A DNA stretch of 64,000 bases from Sphingomonas beigongshangi (GCF_016820445.1 NZ_JADHDT010000006.1:248001-312000), one strand, 5' to 3'; numbered from the stretch's first letter, positions 17,278-26,410 are shown. The notes: generated by a model not told the origin, from the letters alone. A program made the numbers and translations.

Positions 17278-20200
17278 ATGCTTCACGCTCCGATCCAGGA
17301 ACCCGCTTCGGCGGCCTCGCTCCCGCTCGCGTCCCACGCGCCGCCGGCCGCCGCCATTCTCGCCGCCGCCGAATATCTCCTTCCGCATCTCGAACAGGGC
17401 CGGCCGATCGACGCCGCCACCCTGCGCTCCGTCATGGAACAGGCCTTTGGTGCGTCCGACACCAGCGGCGCCTGGGATTGGAAGACGGCCTACGAGGCTT
17501 GCGAGGCGGCGACCGTTCTGTTCCTGCGCAAATACGGGAAGCCGCTTTTCCGCAAAGCTGCGTCTCCGACTGCACGGCTCGCCGCGCTGGCCAAGATCGC
17601 CGGCCTGTTGCCGACCCACACGCGCCGGTCCGAGGAAACCCAGGCCTTTCAGCAATTCTCGACGCCGACGCCCCTCGGTTTGGCGGCGTTGACCGCCGCA
17701 TCGCTCACACCCGCCGACCGGGTGCTGGAGCCCTCGGCCGGCACGGGCCTGCTCGCGGTCCTCGCTGAGATTGCCGGTGCTAATCTCATCCTCAACGAGC
17801 TGGCCGAGACCCGCGCCGATTTGCTCGCATCTCTCTTTCCGGCAACGACCGTCACGCGTTTCGACGCAGCCCAGATCGACGATCATCTCGATCGCAGCGG
17901 CATCCCCAGTGTTGTCATCATGAACCCGCCGTTTTCGGTCATGGCGAACGTCTCGGGGCGCGTAGCCGACGCCGCCTACCGCCATATGACGTCGGCGCTG
18001 GCGCGGCTCGCGCCGGGCGGCCGGCTGGTCGCGATCACCGGCGCCAATTTCTCGCCCGAGCTTCCAGTCTGGCGGGACAGCTTCGTCCGCCTTCAGGAAC
18101 GCGGTCGCGTTGTGTTCACCGCAGCGATAGCGGGCTCGGTCTATGCCAAGCACGGCACGACCATCGAGACGCGCCTGACCGTCATCGATAAGGCACCCGC
18201 CGAAATTGCGGCCCGCTTTCCCGAAACCGCCGGTATCGCGCCTGATGTGGCGACCCTGCTCGCCTGGATCGAGCGGCATGTCCCGCCACGGCTCGCAGTC
18301 ACACTGCCGAAAGAAGCGCCCGAGTCCGCGCCGCGCACCGTGCGCGGCTATCTCGCCCGGGCCGCGTCGGGCGCGCCCGCCCGACGCACTCCGCAGATCG
18401 AGGGTGCGCCGCTCGACTATGAGACCGTGGAGTGGACGCCACCCGAGGGTGGCCGCCTGTCGGACTCGATCTACGAATCCTATGCGCTGCAGTCGATCCG
18501 CATCCCGGACGCTCAGCCCCATCCAACCAATTTGGTGCAATCGGCCGCAATGGCGTCTGTCGCGCCACCGAAGCCAAGCTATCGCCCGACGCTTCCGACC
18601 GCGATCGTCACCGACGGCGTGTTGTCCGACGCCCAGCTCGAGACGGTCATCTATGCCGGCGAAGCCCATGGCGAATTCCTCGCCGGTGCCTGGACCGTGG
18701 ATGAGACCGGCGATCTTGTTAGCGCCGCGCCGGATGACGCGCCGAATGCCATCCGCTTCCGCCGGGGCTTCATGCTCGGCGACGGGACCGGCGCCGGCAA
18801 GGGCCGCCAGTCGGCCGGCATCATCCTCGACAACTGGCTTCAGGGACGCCGCAAGGCGGTCTGGATTTCGAAGTCCGACAAGTTGCTCGAAGACGCTCAG
18901 CGCGACTGGTCAGCCCTCGGCATGGAGCGCCTGCTGGTCACGCCGCTCTCGCGTTTCCCGCAGGGGACCTCCATCCGGCTTGGCGAAGGCGTCCTATTTG
19001 CCACCTATGCCACGCTACGGTCCGACGACCGCGGCGAAAGGCTTTCGCGCGTCAAGCAGATCGTCGAATGGTTGGGCTCCGACTTCGACGGAGTGATCAT
19101 TTTCGACGAGAGCCACGCGATGCAGAACGCCGGCGGCGGCAAGGGTGAACGGGGCGACGTCGCCCCATCGCAGCAAGGACGTGCGGGGCTGCGGCTCCAG
19201 CACGCGCTTCCGAACGCCCGGATCGTCTACGTCTCGGCGACGGGTGCGACCACCGTCCACAATCTCGCCTATGCCCAGCGGCTCGGCCTGTGGGGCGGCG
19301 AGGATTTCCCCTTCGCCAATCGCGCCGAATTCATCGAGGCAGTGGACAATGGCGGCGTCGCGGCGATGGAAGTGCTCGCGCGCGATCTGCGGGCGCTTGG
19401 CCTCTACACGGCCCGCTCGCTCTCCTATGACGGCGTCGAATACGAGCTGGTCGAACATCAGCTCACGCCCGAGCAGACGCGCATCTACGACGCCTATGCC
19501 GGGGCGTTCGCCATCATCCACAACCATCTGGACGCGGCGATGCAAGCCGCCAATATCACCGGCGACGGCGGCACGCTGAATCGGCAGGCGAAGTCGGCCG
19601 CGCGCTCGGCCTTCGAGAGCGCCAAGCAGCGCTTCTTCGGCCATCTTCTGACCAGCATGAAGACGCCGACGCTGGTGCGCTCGATCGAGCAGGATTTGGC
19701 CGACGGCCACTCCGCCGTCATCCAGATCGTCTCGACCGGCGAAGCGCTGATGGAGCGGCGCCTTGCCGAGATCCCGACCGACGAATGGAACGACGTGCGG
19801 GTCGACATCACGCCGCGCGAATACGTCCTCGACTATCTCGCCCACTCCTTCCCGGTGCAGCTCTACGAGCCCTTCTCCGACAGCGAGGGAAATCTGTCGT
19901 CGCGTCCGGTCTATCGGGATGGCCAGCCCGTCGAGAGCCGCGAGGCCGTCGCCCGCCGCGACGAGTTGATCGAGCGGCTCGCATCGCTGCCCCCGGTCCC
20001 GGGGGCGCTCGACCAGATCGTCCAGCGCTTCGGGACGGACGTCGTCGCCGAAGTGACGGGACGCTCGCGGCGCGTGGTGCGCAAGGCCGAGCGCCTCGCG
20101 GTCGAGAACCGGGCCGGATCGGCCAATCTCGCCGAGGCGGCCGCCTTCATGGACGACCAGAAGCGCGTTCTCATCTTCTCGGATGCCGGCGGCACGGGTC

Positions 20201-21600
20201 GCAGCTATCACGCCGATCTCGCCGCCCGAAACCAGCGCCTGCGCATCCATTATCTCTTGGAACCGGGCTGGAAGGCCGACGCAGCGATCCAGGGTCTTGG
20301 CCGCACCAATCGGACCAATCAGGCGCAGCCACCGCTCTTCCGACCGATCGCCAGCGACGTGAAGGCCGAGAAGCGCTTCCTCTCGACGATCGCGCGCCGG
20401 CTCGACACGCTGGGCGCCATCACGCGCGGCCAGCGCCAGACCGGGGGACAGGGCCTGTTCCGGCCCGAGGACAATCTTGAAAGCTCCTACGCGCGTGATG
20501 CGCTCCGCCAGCTCTATCTGCTGCTGGTTCGGGGAAAGGTCGACGGCTGCTCGCTCCACCGCTTCGAATCCGCCACCGGGCTCAAGCTGACGGACGACAA
20601 CGGCATCAAGGACGAGCTGCCTCCCATCACCACCTTTCTCAACCGCCTGCTGGCGCTCACCATCGATCTGCAGGGCGTGCTCTTCACCGCGTTCGAGCAG
20701 CTCCTGACGGCGAAGATCGAAGGCGCCATCCGCAGCGGCGTCTACGACGTCGGGCTCGATACGCTGCAGGCCGAGAGCTTCGTCATCACCGGCAGCGAGG
20801 TGATCCATACCCATCCGGGCACCGGGGCGGAAACGCGGCTGCTCACCATCACCCGGCGCGAGCGCAATCGGCCGACGAGCCTGGCGGACGCACTCGATCA
20901 CCTCTCAGATCCCCGGGCGCGGCTCCTCGTCAACGGCCGTTCCGGACGCGCCGCCGTGCAGATCCCCGCACCGTCAATGATGCTCGACGATGGCGAAATC
21001 GAACGACGCGTGTGCCTGCTCCGCCCAATGGAGCAGCATTACGCGCCGCTGCGCATGATGGACGAGAGCCATTGGGAGGAAGCCGATCGCGCCGTCTTCG
21101 CCGCAGCGTGGTGGGCGGAGGTGAACGACCTGCCGGAATTTGCCGACAGCACGATCCACATCGTCGCCGGCCTGTTGCTGCCGATCTGGAAGCGCCTGCC
21201 GAACGAATCGACACGCGTCTACCGGCTCCAGACCGATGCCGGCGAGCGCATCATCGGTCGCCGCGTCTCGCCCGCCTGGGCGGCGAACGCCGTGACGACG
21301 GGCGCCGCGTCGCTGACTACGGAGCAGGCCTTCGCCGCGCTGATGGACGGCACGACGATTCTCGATCTTGCCGATGGCCTTCAGCTTCGCCGCGCGCGCG
21401 TCATGAGCGCCTATCGGCTAGAACTGACCGGCTTCACCGAGGCCATGCGGGATCGCCTGCGCGCCTACGGCCTGTTCAGTGAGATCATCTCGTGGAAGCT
21501 CCGCTTCTTCGTGCCTGCGGACGCCACCGGCCCGGGCGTCCTCGCCAAGCTGCTCGACACCTTCCCCGTGGCGCGCATCTCCGAGCGGGAGGCTGCGTGA
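17278..21600 (+). CDS. Fused SAM-dependent methyltransferase and Strawberry-notch/SNF2-type helicase
   Basis: This 1440-residue protein carries an N-terminal methyltransferase domain with EPSAGTG at about 151-157 and the NPPF catalytic motif near 216-219. A superfamily 2 ATPase follows with Walker A GDGTGAGKGRQ (about 501), DESH (610-613) and SATGATT. The helicase C-lobe has VLIFSDAGGTGRSY and AAIQGLGRTNRTNQAQPP. The NPPF type methylates adenine or cytosine amino groups in DNA. The combination is known on ICEs and plasmids and is suspected to modify or remodel incoming DNA. ATG 17278 is chosen as the first that fits conserved sequence. Its stop overlaps the Toprim gene start (TGATG). Confidence 0.88.
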   Translation: MLHAPIQEPASAASLPLASHAPPAAAILAAAEYLLPHLEQGRPIDAATLRSVMEQAFGASDTSGAWDWKTAYEACEAATVLFLRKYGKPLFRKAASPTARLAALAKIAGLLPTHTRRSEETQAFQQFSTPTPLGLAALTAASLTPADRVLEPSAGTGLLAVLAEIAGANLILNELAETRADLLASLFPATTVTRFDAAQIDDHLDRSGIPSVVIMNPPFSVMANVSGRVADAAYRHMTSALARLAPGGRLVAITGANFSPELPVWRDSFVRLQERGRVVFTAAIAGSVYAKHGTTIETRLTVIDKAPAEIAARFPETAGIAPDVATLLAWIERHVPPRLAVTLPKEAPESAPRTVRGYLARAASGAPARRTPQIEGAPLDYETVEWTPPEGGRLSDSIYESYALQSIRIPDAQPHPTNLVQSAAMASVAPPKPSYRPTLPTAIVTDGVLSDAQLETVIYAGEAHGEFLAGAWTVDETGDLVSAAPDDAPNAIRFRRGFMLGDGTGAGKGRQSAGIILDNWLQGRRKAVWISKSDKLLEDAQRDWSALGMERLLVTPLSRFPQGTSIRLGEGVLFATYATLRSDDRGERLSRVKQIVEWLGSDFDGVIIFDESHAMQNAGGGKGERGDVAPSQQGRAGLRLQHALPNARIVYVSATGATTVHNLAYAQRLGLWGGEDFPFANRAEFIEAVDNGGVAAMEVLARDLRALGLYTARSLSYDGVEYELVEHQLTPEQTRIYDAYAGAFAIIHNHLDAAMQAANITGDGGTLNRQAKSAARSAFESAKQRFFGHLLTSMKTPTLVRSIEQDLADGHSAVIQIVSTGEALMERRLAEIPTDEWNDVRVDITPREYVLDYLAHSFPVQLYEPFSDSEGNLSSRPVYRDGQPVESREAVARRDELIERLASLPPVPGALDQIVQRFGTDVVAEVTGRSRRVVRKAERLAVENRAGSANLAEAAAFMDDQKRVLIFSDAGGTGRSYHADLAARNQRLRIHYLLEPGWKADAAIQGLGRTNRTNQAQPPLFRPIASDVKAEKRFLSTIARRLDTLGAITRGQRQTGGQGLFRPEDNLESSYARDALRQLYLLLVRGKVDGCSLHRFESATGLKLTDDNGIKDELPPITTFLNRLLALTIDLQGVLFTAFEQLLTAKIEGAIRSGVYDVGLDTLQAESFVITGSEVIHTHPGTGAETRLLTITRRERNRPTSLADALDHLSDPRARLLVNGRSGRAAVQIPAPSMMLDDGEIERRVCLLRPMEQHYAPLRMMDESHWEEADRAVFAAAWWAEVNDLPEFADSTIHIVAGLLLPIWKRLPNESTRVYRLQTDAGERIIGRRVSPAWAANAVTTGAASLTTEQAFAALMDGTTILDLADGLQLRRARVMSAYRLELTGFTEAMRDRLRAYGLFSEIISWKLRFFVPADATGPGVLAKLLDTFPVARISEREAA

Positions 21601-22637
21601 TGGCACGTCAGGATGCTTCCGATCTTTCGCATCGTCTCGGCCGGCAAGCCGAGGCGGTGTGCCGCCACTATCTCGGCAGTGGCCGGCGCGAGGGCGGCTA
21701 TTGGCTGGTGGGCGATGTGCGCAACACGCCCGGCCGCTCAATGTATGTCCGGCTCAAGGACTCGCCCAAGGGTCTCGCCGGAAAATGGACTGACGCAGCC
21801 ACCGGCGAGCATGGCGATCTTCTCGACGTCATCCGCGCAAGCTGCGGCCTGATCGATTTCAAGGACGTTGTCGACGAAGCGCGGACCTTCCTCAGCATGC
21901 CGCCCCCGGAGCCGAAAGAACGTGAACACCAGCGGTATAGTCCGGCGCCGCATGGTTCGCCCGAGGCGGCGCGCCGGCTCGTTCACATGTCACAGCCAAT
22001 CTACGGCACGCTCGTACAAGCGTATTTACGTGAACGCGCCATTACGGATTTACGCGGAACCGGAAGCCTGCATTTCCACCCGCGTTGCTATTACCGCCCT
22101 GACGAGCATGCAGCGACCGAGACCTGGCCGGCGATGATCGCGTCCGTCACCGACCTCAACGACAAGATCACCGGGGCGCATCGCACCTGGCTCGATCCCC
22201 GCCGCTGCGACAAGGCGCCGATCGACACGCCGAGGCGGGCGATGGGCGATCTTCTCGGCAACGCTGTGCGCTTCGGCATCGGTGGCGAGGTGATGGCGGC
22301 TGGCGAAGGCATCGAGACCGTCCTGTCGCTCCGGCAAGTCATACCCGACATGCCGATGTTGGCAGCGCTCTCGGCGGCACACCTCGCCGCCATCCTGTTC
22401 CCCGACACGCTGCGGCGGCTCTACATCGTCCGCGACAACGATCCGGCCGGTGACGGCGCGCGCGACACCCTGATCGAACGAGCAAACGCAGCCGGAATCG
22501 AAGCGATCGTCATCTCGCCGGAGCTGGGCGACTTCAACGAGGATCTGCGTACGCTCGGCCTGAACGCACTGCGCATGGAAGCCCGTTTGCAGGTCGCGCC
22601 GCAGGACGTCGTCCGCTTCATGGCATTGGCGGCATAG
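21600..22637 (+). CDS. Toprim-domain DNA primase-like protein
   Basis: This 345-residue protein has an N-terminal part resembling the zinc-less primase domain of mobile-element proteins (GGYWLVGDVRNTPGRSMYVR, KWTDAATGEHGDLLDVI). A Toprim domain follows with AAGEGIETVLSLR near residue 235 and YIVRDNDPAGDGA near 280, which supply the acidic metal-binding residues. It probably acts on element DNA after transfer, as primase or nuclease. ATG 21600 overlaps the preceding stop, so it is coupled to the helicase-methyltransferase. Confidence 0.85.
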   Translation: MARQDASDLSHRLGRQAEAVCRHYLGSGRREGGYWLVGDVRNTPGRSMYVRLKDSPKGLAGKWTDAATGEHGDLLDVIRASCGLIDFKDVVDEARTFLSMPPPEPKEREHQRYSPAPHGSPEAARRLVHMSQPIYGTLVQAYLRERAITDLRGTGSLHFHPRCYYRPDEHAATETWPAMIASVTDLNDKITGAHRTWLDPRRCDKAPIDTPRRAMGDLLGNAVRFGIGGEVMAAGEGIETVLSLRQVIPDMPMLAALSAAHLAAILFPDTLRRLYIVRDNDPAGDGARDTLIERANAAGIEAIVISPELGDFNEDLRTLGLNALRMEARLQVAPQDVVRFMALAA

Positions 22638-22765
22638 CCGGCAGGAGAACGGGCCTGCGGTTAGCCGTCGTGCTCAGCGGATGCGGCAATCCATCGGAGG
22701 GGGACCGCGCCTCGGCCTTCGAGAGGGCGATCGGCCCACAAGCCGGCCAACCGGGCAATGGCGGC

Positions 22766-22827
22766 GGCCGACTATTTTCCGGCGCGGCCTGAAGGCCGCT
22801 TTCCATCGCGAGGCAAAATAGCCGGCC
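22766..22827. repeat. Imperfect long inverted repeat with nested hairpin
   Basis: GGCCGACTATTTT (22766-22778) pairs with AAAATAGCCGGCC (22815-22827) in 12 of 13 positions. A nested 6-bp hairpin GCGGCC-TGAA-GGCCGC spans 22784-22799. It lies in the 297-base gap between the Toprim and DUF2493 genes, where no other gene is evident. It could be a terminator for the upstream operon or a structured RNA. Confidence 0.5.
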
Positions 22828-22934
22828 TTAGCCATCAAGCCCTGCGCTTGCGCTCCGGGTGCCCGGCCGTCCGGCCCGTGGGCTTCGTCGCCATGAAGGC
22901 CGCGACGGTCGCGGTCCAACCGACGGAGCATCCC

Positions 22935-23858
22935 ATGCGTGATCACGACGATTACGAACCACACCACGAATCCTCACCCACCGACCATGTCCTCAACGAA
23001 CTCCAGCTCCACGGCTACCGACCCTTCGCCGACGAGCCCGATCAACGGCTTCTGCCCGACGGCAACCAAGTCGCGGGCGCCGTCGCCGACATCTTTGACG
23101 CCCTGATTAGCACCTTGGAGGACACGCGCCTCGAACCCGACCTCGACGATCTCCTCTGGTCGACCACCAACGTATTTCACCGCGCCACCGACCGGATCGG
23201 TCGGGAACTGGACGACAACGAGCAGGCCCAGAAGCGGGCCCAGCGAGAACAGGACGGCAGCGAAGTGAAGTCGGTCGAACTTGAGCGCCTGATCGCCGAA
23301 GGCATGACGCTGATCGAGCGCCAGAACGCCTTCGAGCTGATGCGCGACCAGGCTGCCGAACATTACGAACGCCACGTCGGCAAGTCATGGCTCCCGCGCA
23401 GCGGATCGAAGGTCAACCATCGCAATCTGACCTCGGCGATGATCGACAGCCGCGACTTCCTGATGGCGAAGAAGCGCGCCGACCAGCAAGTGCTCCTCCC
23501 TCCCGGTCCGAAGATCGCCGTCACCGGCGGGCTGGACTTCAACGATCACCAGCTCATCTGGGCCAAGCTCGATCAGGTTCACGCGAAGCATCCCGACATG
23601 GTGCTGATCCACGGCAAATCCCCCAAAGGGGCCGAGAAGATCGCCTCCCTCTGGGCAAAGACCCGCAACGTTCCACAGATCGGCTTTGCACCCGACTGGA
23701 CGAAACATGGCCGGGCCGCACCGTTCAAACGCAACGACGAGATGCTGCAGATCGTGCCTAAAGGCGTGATCCACTTCCCGGGCACCGGCATCAACGACAA
23801 CCTCGCCGACAAGGCCAAGAAGCTCGGCATCCCGGTCTGGAGGTTCGGCGGCGCGTAA
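22935..23858 (+). CDS. DUF2493 (SLOG/YspA-like) domain protein
   Basis: This 307-residue protein has a helical N-terminal half (acidic, with NEQAQKRAQREQDGSEVKSV). A C-terminal DUF2493 domain of the SLOG superfamily (from about residue 195) carries KIAVTGGLDFNDHQLIWAKL, VLIHGKSPKGAEKIASLWA and FAPDWTKHGRAAPFKRN. SLOG domains bind nucleotides or related ligands, but no reaction is known for this ICE family. ATG 22935 begins MRDHDDYEPHHE and follows CGGAG by 6 bases. Likely cytosolic. Confidence 0.8.
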   Translation: MRDHDDYEPHHESSPTDHVLNELQLHGYRPFADEPDQRLLPDGNQVAGAVADIFDALISTLEDTRLEPDLDDLLWSTTNVFHRATDRIGRELDDNEQAQKRAQREQDGSEVKSVELERLIAEGMTLIERQNAFELMRDQAAEHYERHVGKSWLPRSGSKVNHRNLTSAMIDSRDFLMAKKRADQQVLLPPGPKIAVTGGLDFNDHQLIWAKLDQVHAKHPDMVLIHGKSPKGAEKIASLWAKTRNVPQIGFAPDWTKHGRAAPFKRNDEMLQIVPKGVIHFPGTGINDNLADKAKKLGIPVWRFGGA

Positions 23859-23913
23859 GCGCCGCCCCGACCTCTTCCAAGAGCCGACCTCTTTCGATAT
23901 CATGCACGGTGAC

Positions 23914-23991
23914 GGGGATGGAGTTCCCCGATAACCGCCGTTCCGGCTGATGACTCCTACCAACACAGGCAACCCGCCTGTCGATGGTAGG
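23914..23991 (+). promoter_or_regulatory. Fluoride riboswitch (crcB motif) with expression hairpin
   Basis: The sequence has GGGGATGGAGTTCCCC (23914-23929), ATAACCGCC, and GCTGATGACTCCTACC (23946-23961), the conserved blocks of the fluoride riboswitch. The 3' end CCTACC (23956-23961) can pair with GGTAGG (23986-23991) around the inner hairpin ACAGGC-AACCC-GCCTGT, a competing structure that may form the expression platform. It lies directly before crcB. Confidence 0.88.
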
Positions 23992-24034
23992 TGTTCGCCT
24001 TCGACTTGCTGGTTGCCGCATGCACAGGGCAACC

Positions 24035-24415
24035 ATGAACTATCTGATTGTTTTCATCGGCGCCGGACTCGGCGGCATGGCCCGACACGCGATCAACGTC
24101 ACGGCCCTTCGCACGCTCGGCTCAAGCAGTTTTCCGTTCGGAACGCTGACCATCAACGTCCTCGGCTCGTTCCTGATGGGGGTCGTCGTCGAGTATTTCG
24201 CACTCCGCAGCGGACTATCCCAGCATGCGCGCCTGTTTCTCACGACAGGCATCATCGGCGGGTTCACCACCTTCTCGGCGTTCTCGCTTGAGGCAGCACT
24301 TCTGATCGAACGCGGACAGCACCTTGAGGCGTTCGCCTATGTCTCAGGATCGGTAGTGCTTTCCATTGGCGCTCTGTTTCTCGCGATAGCAATTCTTCGG
24401 AACGCATTCGCGTGA
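24035..24415 (+). CDS. crcB: Fluoride ion channel CrcB/FluC
   Basis: This 126-residue inner-membrane protein has four hydrophobic segments and the CrcB marks GGMARHAINV, FPFGTLTINVLGSFLMGV and TGIIGGFTTFSAFSLEA (the last holding the pore Phe/Thr residues). It exports fluoride from the cytoplasm as a dual-topology dimer. The fluoride riboswitch upstream predicts induction by fluoride. ATG 24035 is chosen because it matches the family start. Confidence 0.93.
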   Translation: MNYLIVFIGAGLGGMARHAINVTALRTLGSSSFPFGTLTINVLGSFLMGVVVEYFALRSGLSQHARLFLTTGIIGGFTTFSAFSLEAALLIERGQHLEAFAYVSGSVVLSIGALFLAIAILRNAFA

Positions 24416-24479
24416 ACATCGACCACGACCTCGCTCTGATCGGAGCGGACCACCCCGCTTCTATGCGCTAATCCTTGGC

Positions 24480-24627
24480 CGGACTGGTCGCTTGGCGCCA
24501 TCAACCCGTAAAGGGTCGGCTATGCGCGCATGCCGCCGCTCCGGCTGCGCCTGCGCGGTGATTGCAGCGACCAGTCCGACACTTCGGGCGCCTGTCAGCG
24601 GGGGAGGGTCCTCCGCCCGAAGACAGG
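24480..24627 (+). ncRNA. Candidate structured leader RNA before a 55-residue gene
   Basis: A 13-bp perfect helix joins CGGACTGGTCGCT (24480-24492) to AGCGACCAGTCCG (24566-24578), closing 73 bases with further hairpins. These are ACCC-GTAAA-GGGT (24504-24516) and CGGC/GCCG with ATG/CAT (24517-24535). A second domain follows: CCTGTC/GACAGG (24591-24596 / 24622-24627) around a 7-bp hairpin with loop AGGGT. The ribosome binding site AGGAG overlaps the last helix and the ATG is at 24638. No family is recognised. Confidence 0.5.
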
Positions 24628-24637
24628 AGCCGATCCG

Positions 24638-24805
24638 ATGTCCCCCAACGAAGCCCAAGCCTTCGCCTTCAGCCTCGCCACCACCCTCATGGCAGCCATC
24701 GTCATCTTCCAGGCCGGTGACGGCACTCTTTCGGTTACGCCCGCCAGCGAATACGACGGCAGCGCTTCGGAGATTGTCCATGAAATTGATCCGTTTGCCC
24801 TCTGA
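24638..24805 (+). CDS. Small hypothetical membrane-associated protein
   Basis: This 55-residue protein (MSPNEAQAFAFSLATTLMAA, then IVIFQAGDGTLSVTPASEYD) has one hydrophobic segment near residues 8-24 and an acidic tail. The ribosome binding site AGGAG lies 8 bases before the ATG, immediately after a predicted RNA structure. Function unknown. It is too short for firm assignment, but the leader and start signals support it. Confidence 0.5.
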   Translation: MSPNEAQAFAFSLATTLMAAIVIFQAGDGTLSVTPASEYDGSASEIVHEIDPFAL

Positions 24806-24946
24806 CCCCACAAAACCGGCTGCGCCAGGCGGAAGTCGCTCGCGATTTCCGCTCCCGGCGTCCTTTATCTTTCGCTATAGTGCGATCGCGCCGTGGTGGT
24901 GGTGGCAGGCGCAACCGTCGAACCTACTCGAACGGAGGCCACCGTT

Positions 24947-25390
24947 ATGATCATCCTCGGAATACTCGGATCGCTCGCAGCCATCGGCGTGCTCTGCTGG
25001 CTGCTATTCACACTGGCTATTTTCGCCCTGCCGACCTTCGTAGGTGCAACCGTGGGCATGTGGGCCCACGGCAGCGGCGCAGGCGCTCTCGGCGGGATCG
25101 CCGTCGGCCTCGTCGCCGCGGCCGCGACCTTCGCCGCTGGTCAGCTCCTGATCACCTTCGTCAAACCAATGTGGCTGAAGCTTACCGTAGCGATCGTCTT
25201 CGTCGCCCCTGCCGCTGTTGCCGGCTTCCACGCCACCCACGGCATCGTGAAACACCTCATGCCATCTGAGGCATGGCAGATCACGTTCTCGGTCATCGGC
25301 GCTGTCGCTGTCGGCATCACCGCGCTTGTACGAGTTGCGGGAATGGCGGCGGCCCCGGGTCCTTCCGGCCGAGGCCTTGCACGGGCTTGA
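24947..25390 (+). CDS. Integral membrane protein of unknown function
   Basis: This 147-residue protein is almost entirely hydrophobic, with about four membrane segments (IILGILGSLAAIGVLCWLLF; ALPTFVGATVGMWAHGSGAG; VGLVAAAATFAAGQLLITF; IVFVAPAAVAGFHATHGIV). The start at 24947 has GGAGG 7 bases upstream. It resembles small inner-membrane proteins of ICE accessory regions, and no transport motif is visible. Confidence 0.7.
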   Translation: MIILGILGSLAAIGVLCWLLFTLAIFALPTFVGATVGMWAHGSGAGALGGIAVGLVAAAATFAAGQLLITFVKPMWLKLTVAIVFVAPAAVAGFHATHGIVKHLMPSEAWQITFSVIGAVAVGITALVRVAGMAAAPGPSGRGLARA

Positions 25391-25955
25391 TCTCCCATAT
25401 TCCCGTCAAGGGGCCAGAGCTACGGGGGTCGGCCTCTTCGTCATCTCCTGTTGCGACGATAGGTCGATGAAGCTCGGATTGGCGCTGCCCTGAAGAAACG
25501 GCCCTTATTGAAGCGCTGCCTGCGTTCGACCCGTGTCTTAGCGGCCGAGAGAATACCCGGTGAGGCACTCCCCTGCGAACGGCGGCTGAAGGTCAGGATT
25601 GAGCAGTACTGGACCCTGTCGTGAGATGGACGAAGCCGGTGACATGGCGACGCGCCGGTTTGTCGATGCAGGACGGCCGCCATCTCTTCCGTTATCTGAC
25701 CGTGTCTCGACCGCTCCAAACGGCCTCTTCAATGGCCTGATCTGGCCGAAGGCCGGCTAAAGCCTCGATCGCCTATGACGCAACAGCCGCGTCAAACTTT
25801 CTTCCCCTGCCGGCTGCGCCGCCATTCCTCGCGAGACAAGAAAGCCCTCCTTAGCTGTCAGGCCCCTGCGGGGTGCGCCGTCGATCGCCTCCGGCCAACC
25901 GATCGCCATCGAGGCCGCAATGGTGCGGGCTCGGAACGGAAAACGGAGACTTACA
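25391..25955. other. 565-base stretch without a recognised gene
   Basis: Frames here give only short, unconvincing translations on both strands. Small hairpins such as GGCCGAAGGCC near 25744 and CCCCTGCGGGG near 25862 are visible, but no terminator, promoter pair or repeat family is convincing. It may hold decayed sequence or an undetected RNA. Confidence 0.5.
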
Positions 25956-26282
25956 ATGGCGACCATCGGCACCTTCAAGAAGACCGGCTCGAACGAGTTC
26001 ACCGGCGAAATCGTCACCCTCAGCGTCCAAGCCAAGAACGTGCGCATCGTTCCCGACCAGCGCGCTACCGGCGACAACGCCCCCAGCCACCGGGTCTTGG
26101 TCGGCCGCGCCGAAATCGGCGCCGCCTGGTCCAAGCGCTCGAACGAGGGCCGCGACTATCTGGGCCTCAAGCTCGACGATCCGAGCTTCAACGCCCCGAT
26201 CTACGCCAACCTCTTCGACGACGAGGACAGCGACACCTTCTCGCTGATCTGGTCCCGCCCCAACGGGCGCCGGGGCGACTGA
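25956..26282 (+). CDS. DUF736 family protein (copy 1)
   Basis: This 108-residue protein (MATIGTFKKTGSNEFTGEIV; RAEIGAAWSKRSNEGRDYLG; LKLDDPSFNAPIYANL) is a typical DUF736 protein, abundant on alphaproteobacterial plasmids and ICEs. Function is unknown. The ATG has CGGAGA upstream. A strong hairpin follows directly. A second, divergent copy lies at 31550-31897 in the transfer region. Confidence 0.9.
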   Translation: MATIGTFKKTGSNEFTGEIVTLSVQAKNVRIVPDQRATGDNAPSHRVLVGRAEIGAAWSKRSNEGRDYLGLKLDDPSFNAPIYANLFDDEDSDTFSLIWSRPNGRRGD

Positions 26283-26327
26283 CGCCCGGCGCAAGGCCCC
26301 GGCCGAAAGGCCGGGGCCTTCGGCGTC
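26281..26327 (+). terminator. Strong terminator hairpin after DUF736
   Basis: A 12-bp perfect stem (26293-26304 with 26309-26320, AAGGCCCCGGCC / GGCCGGGGCCTT) has a GAAA tetraloop. An additional outer pair GACGCC (26281-26286) / GGCGTC (26322-26327) extends it. The outer arm overlaps the DUF736 stop codon. No long U-run. Confidence 0.7.
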
Positions 26328-26410
26328 CAAAGGCGACCGAATCAGTCACCGTGAAAGCGCCTCGCGGGCAGGCCCGAGAGCACGATTCGGATGGAAATAT
26401 CATTACGAGG

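Noticed and set aside
19015..20901. 628-residue open frame on the minus strand
   Set aside because: Antisense shadow of the helicase-methyltransferase gene; composition typical of a high-GC reverse frame and no domain.
25391..25955. Possible genes in the 565-base gap
   Set aside because: All frames are short, lack start signals and show no recognisable motif.
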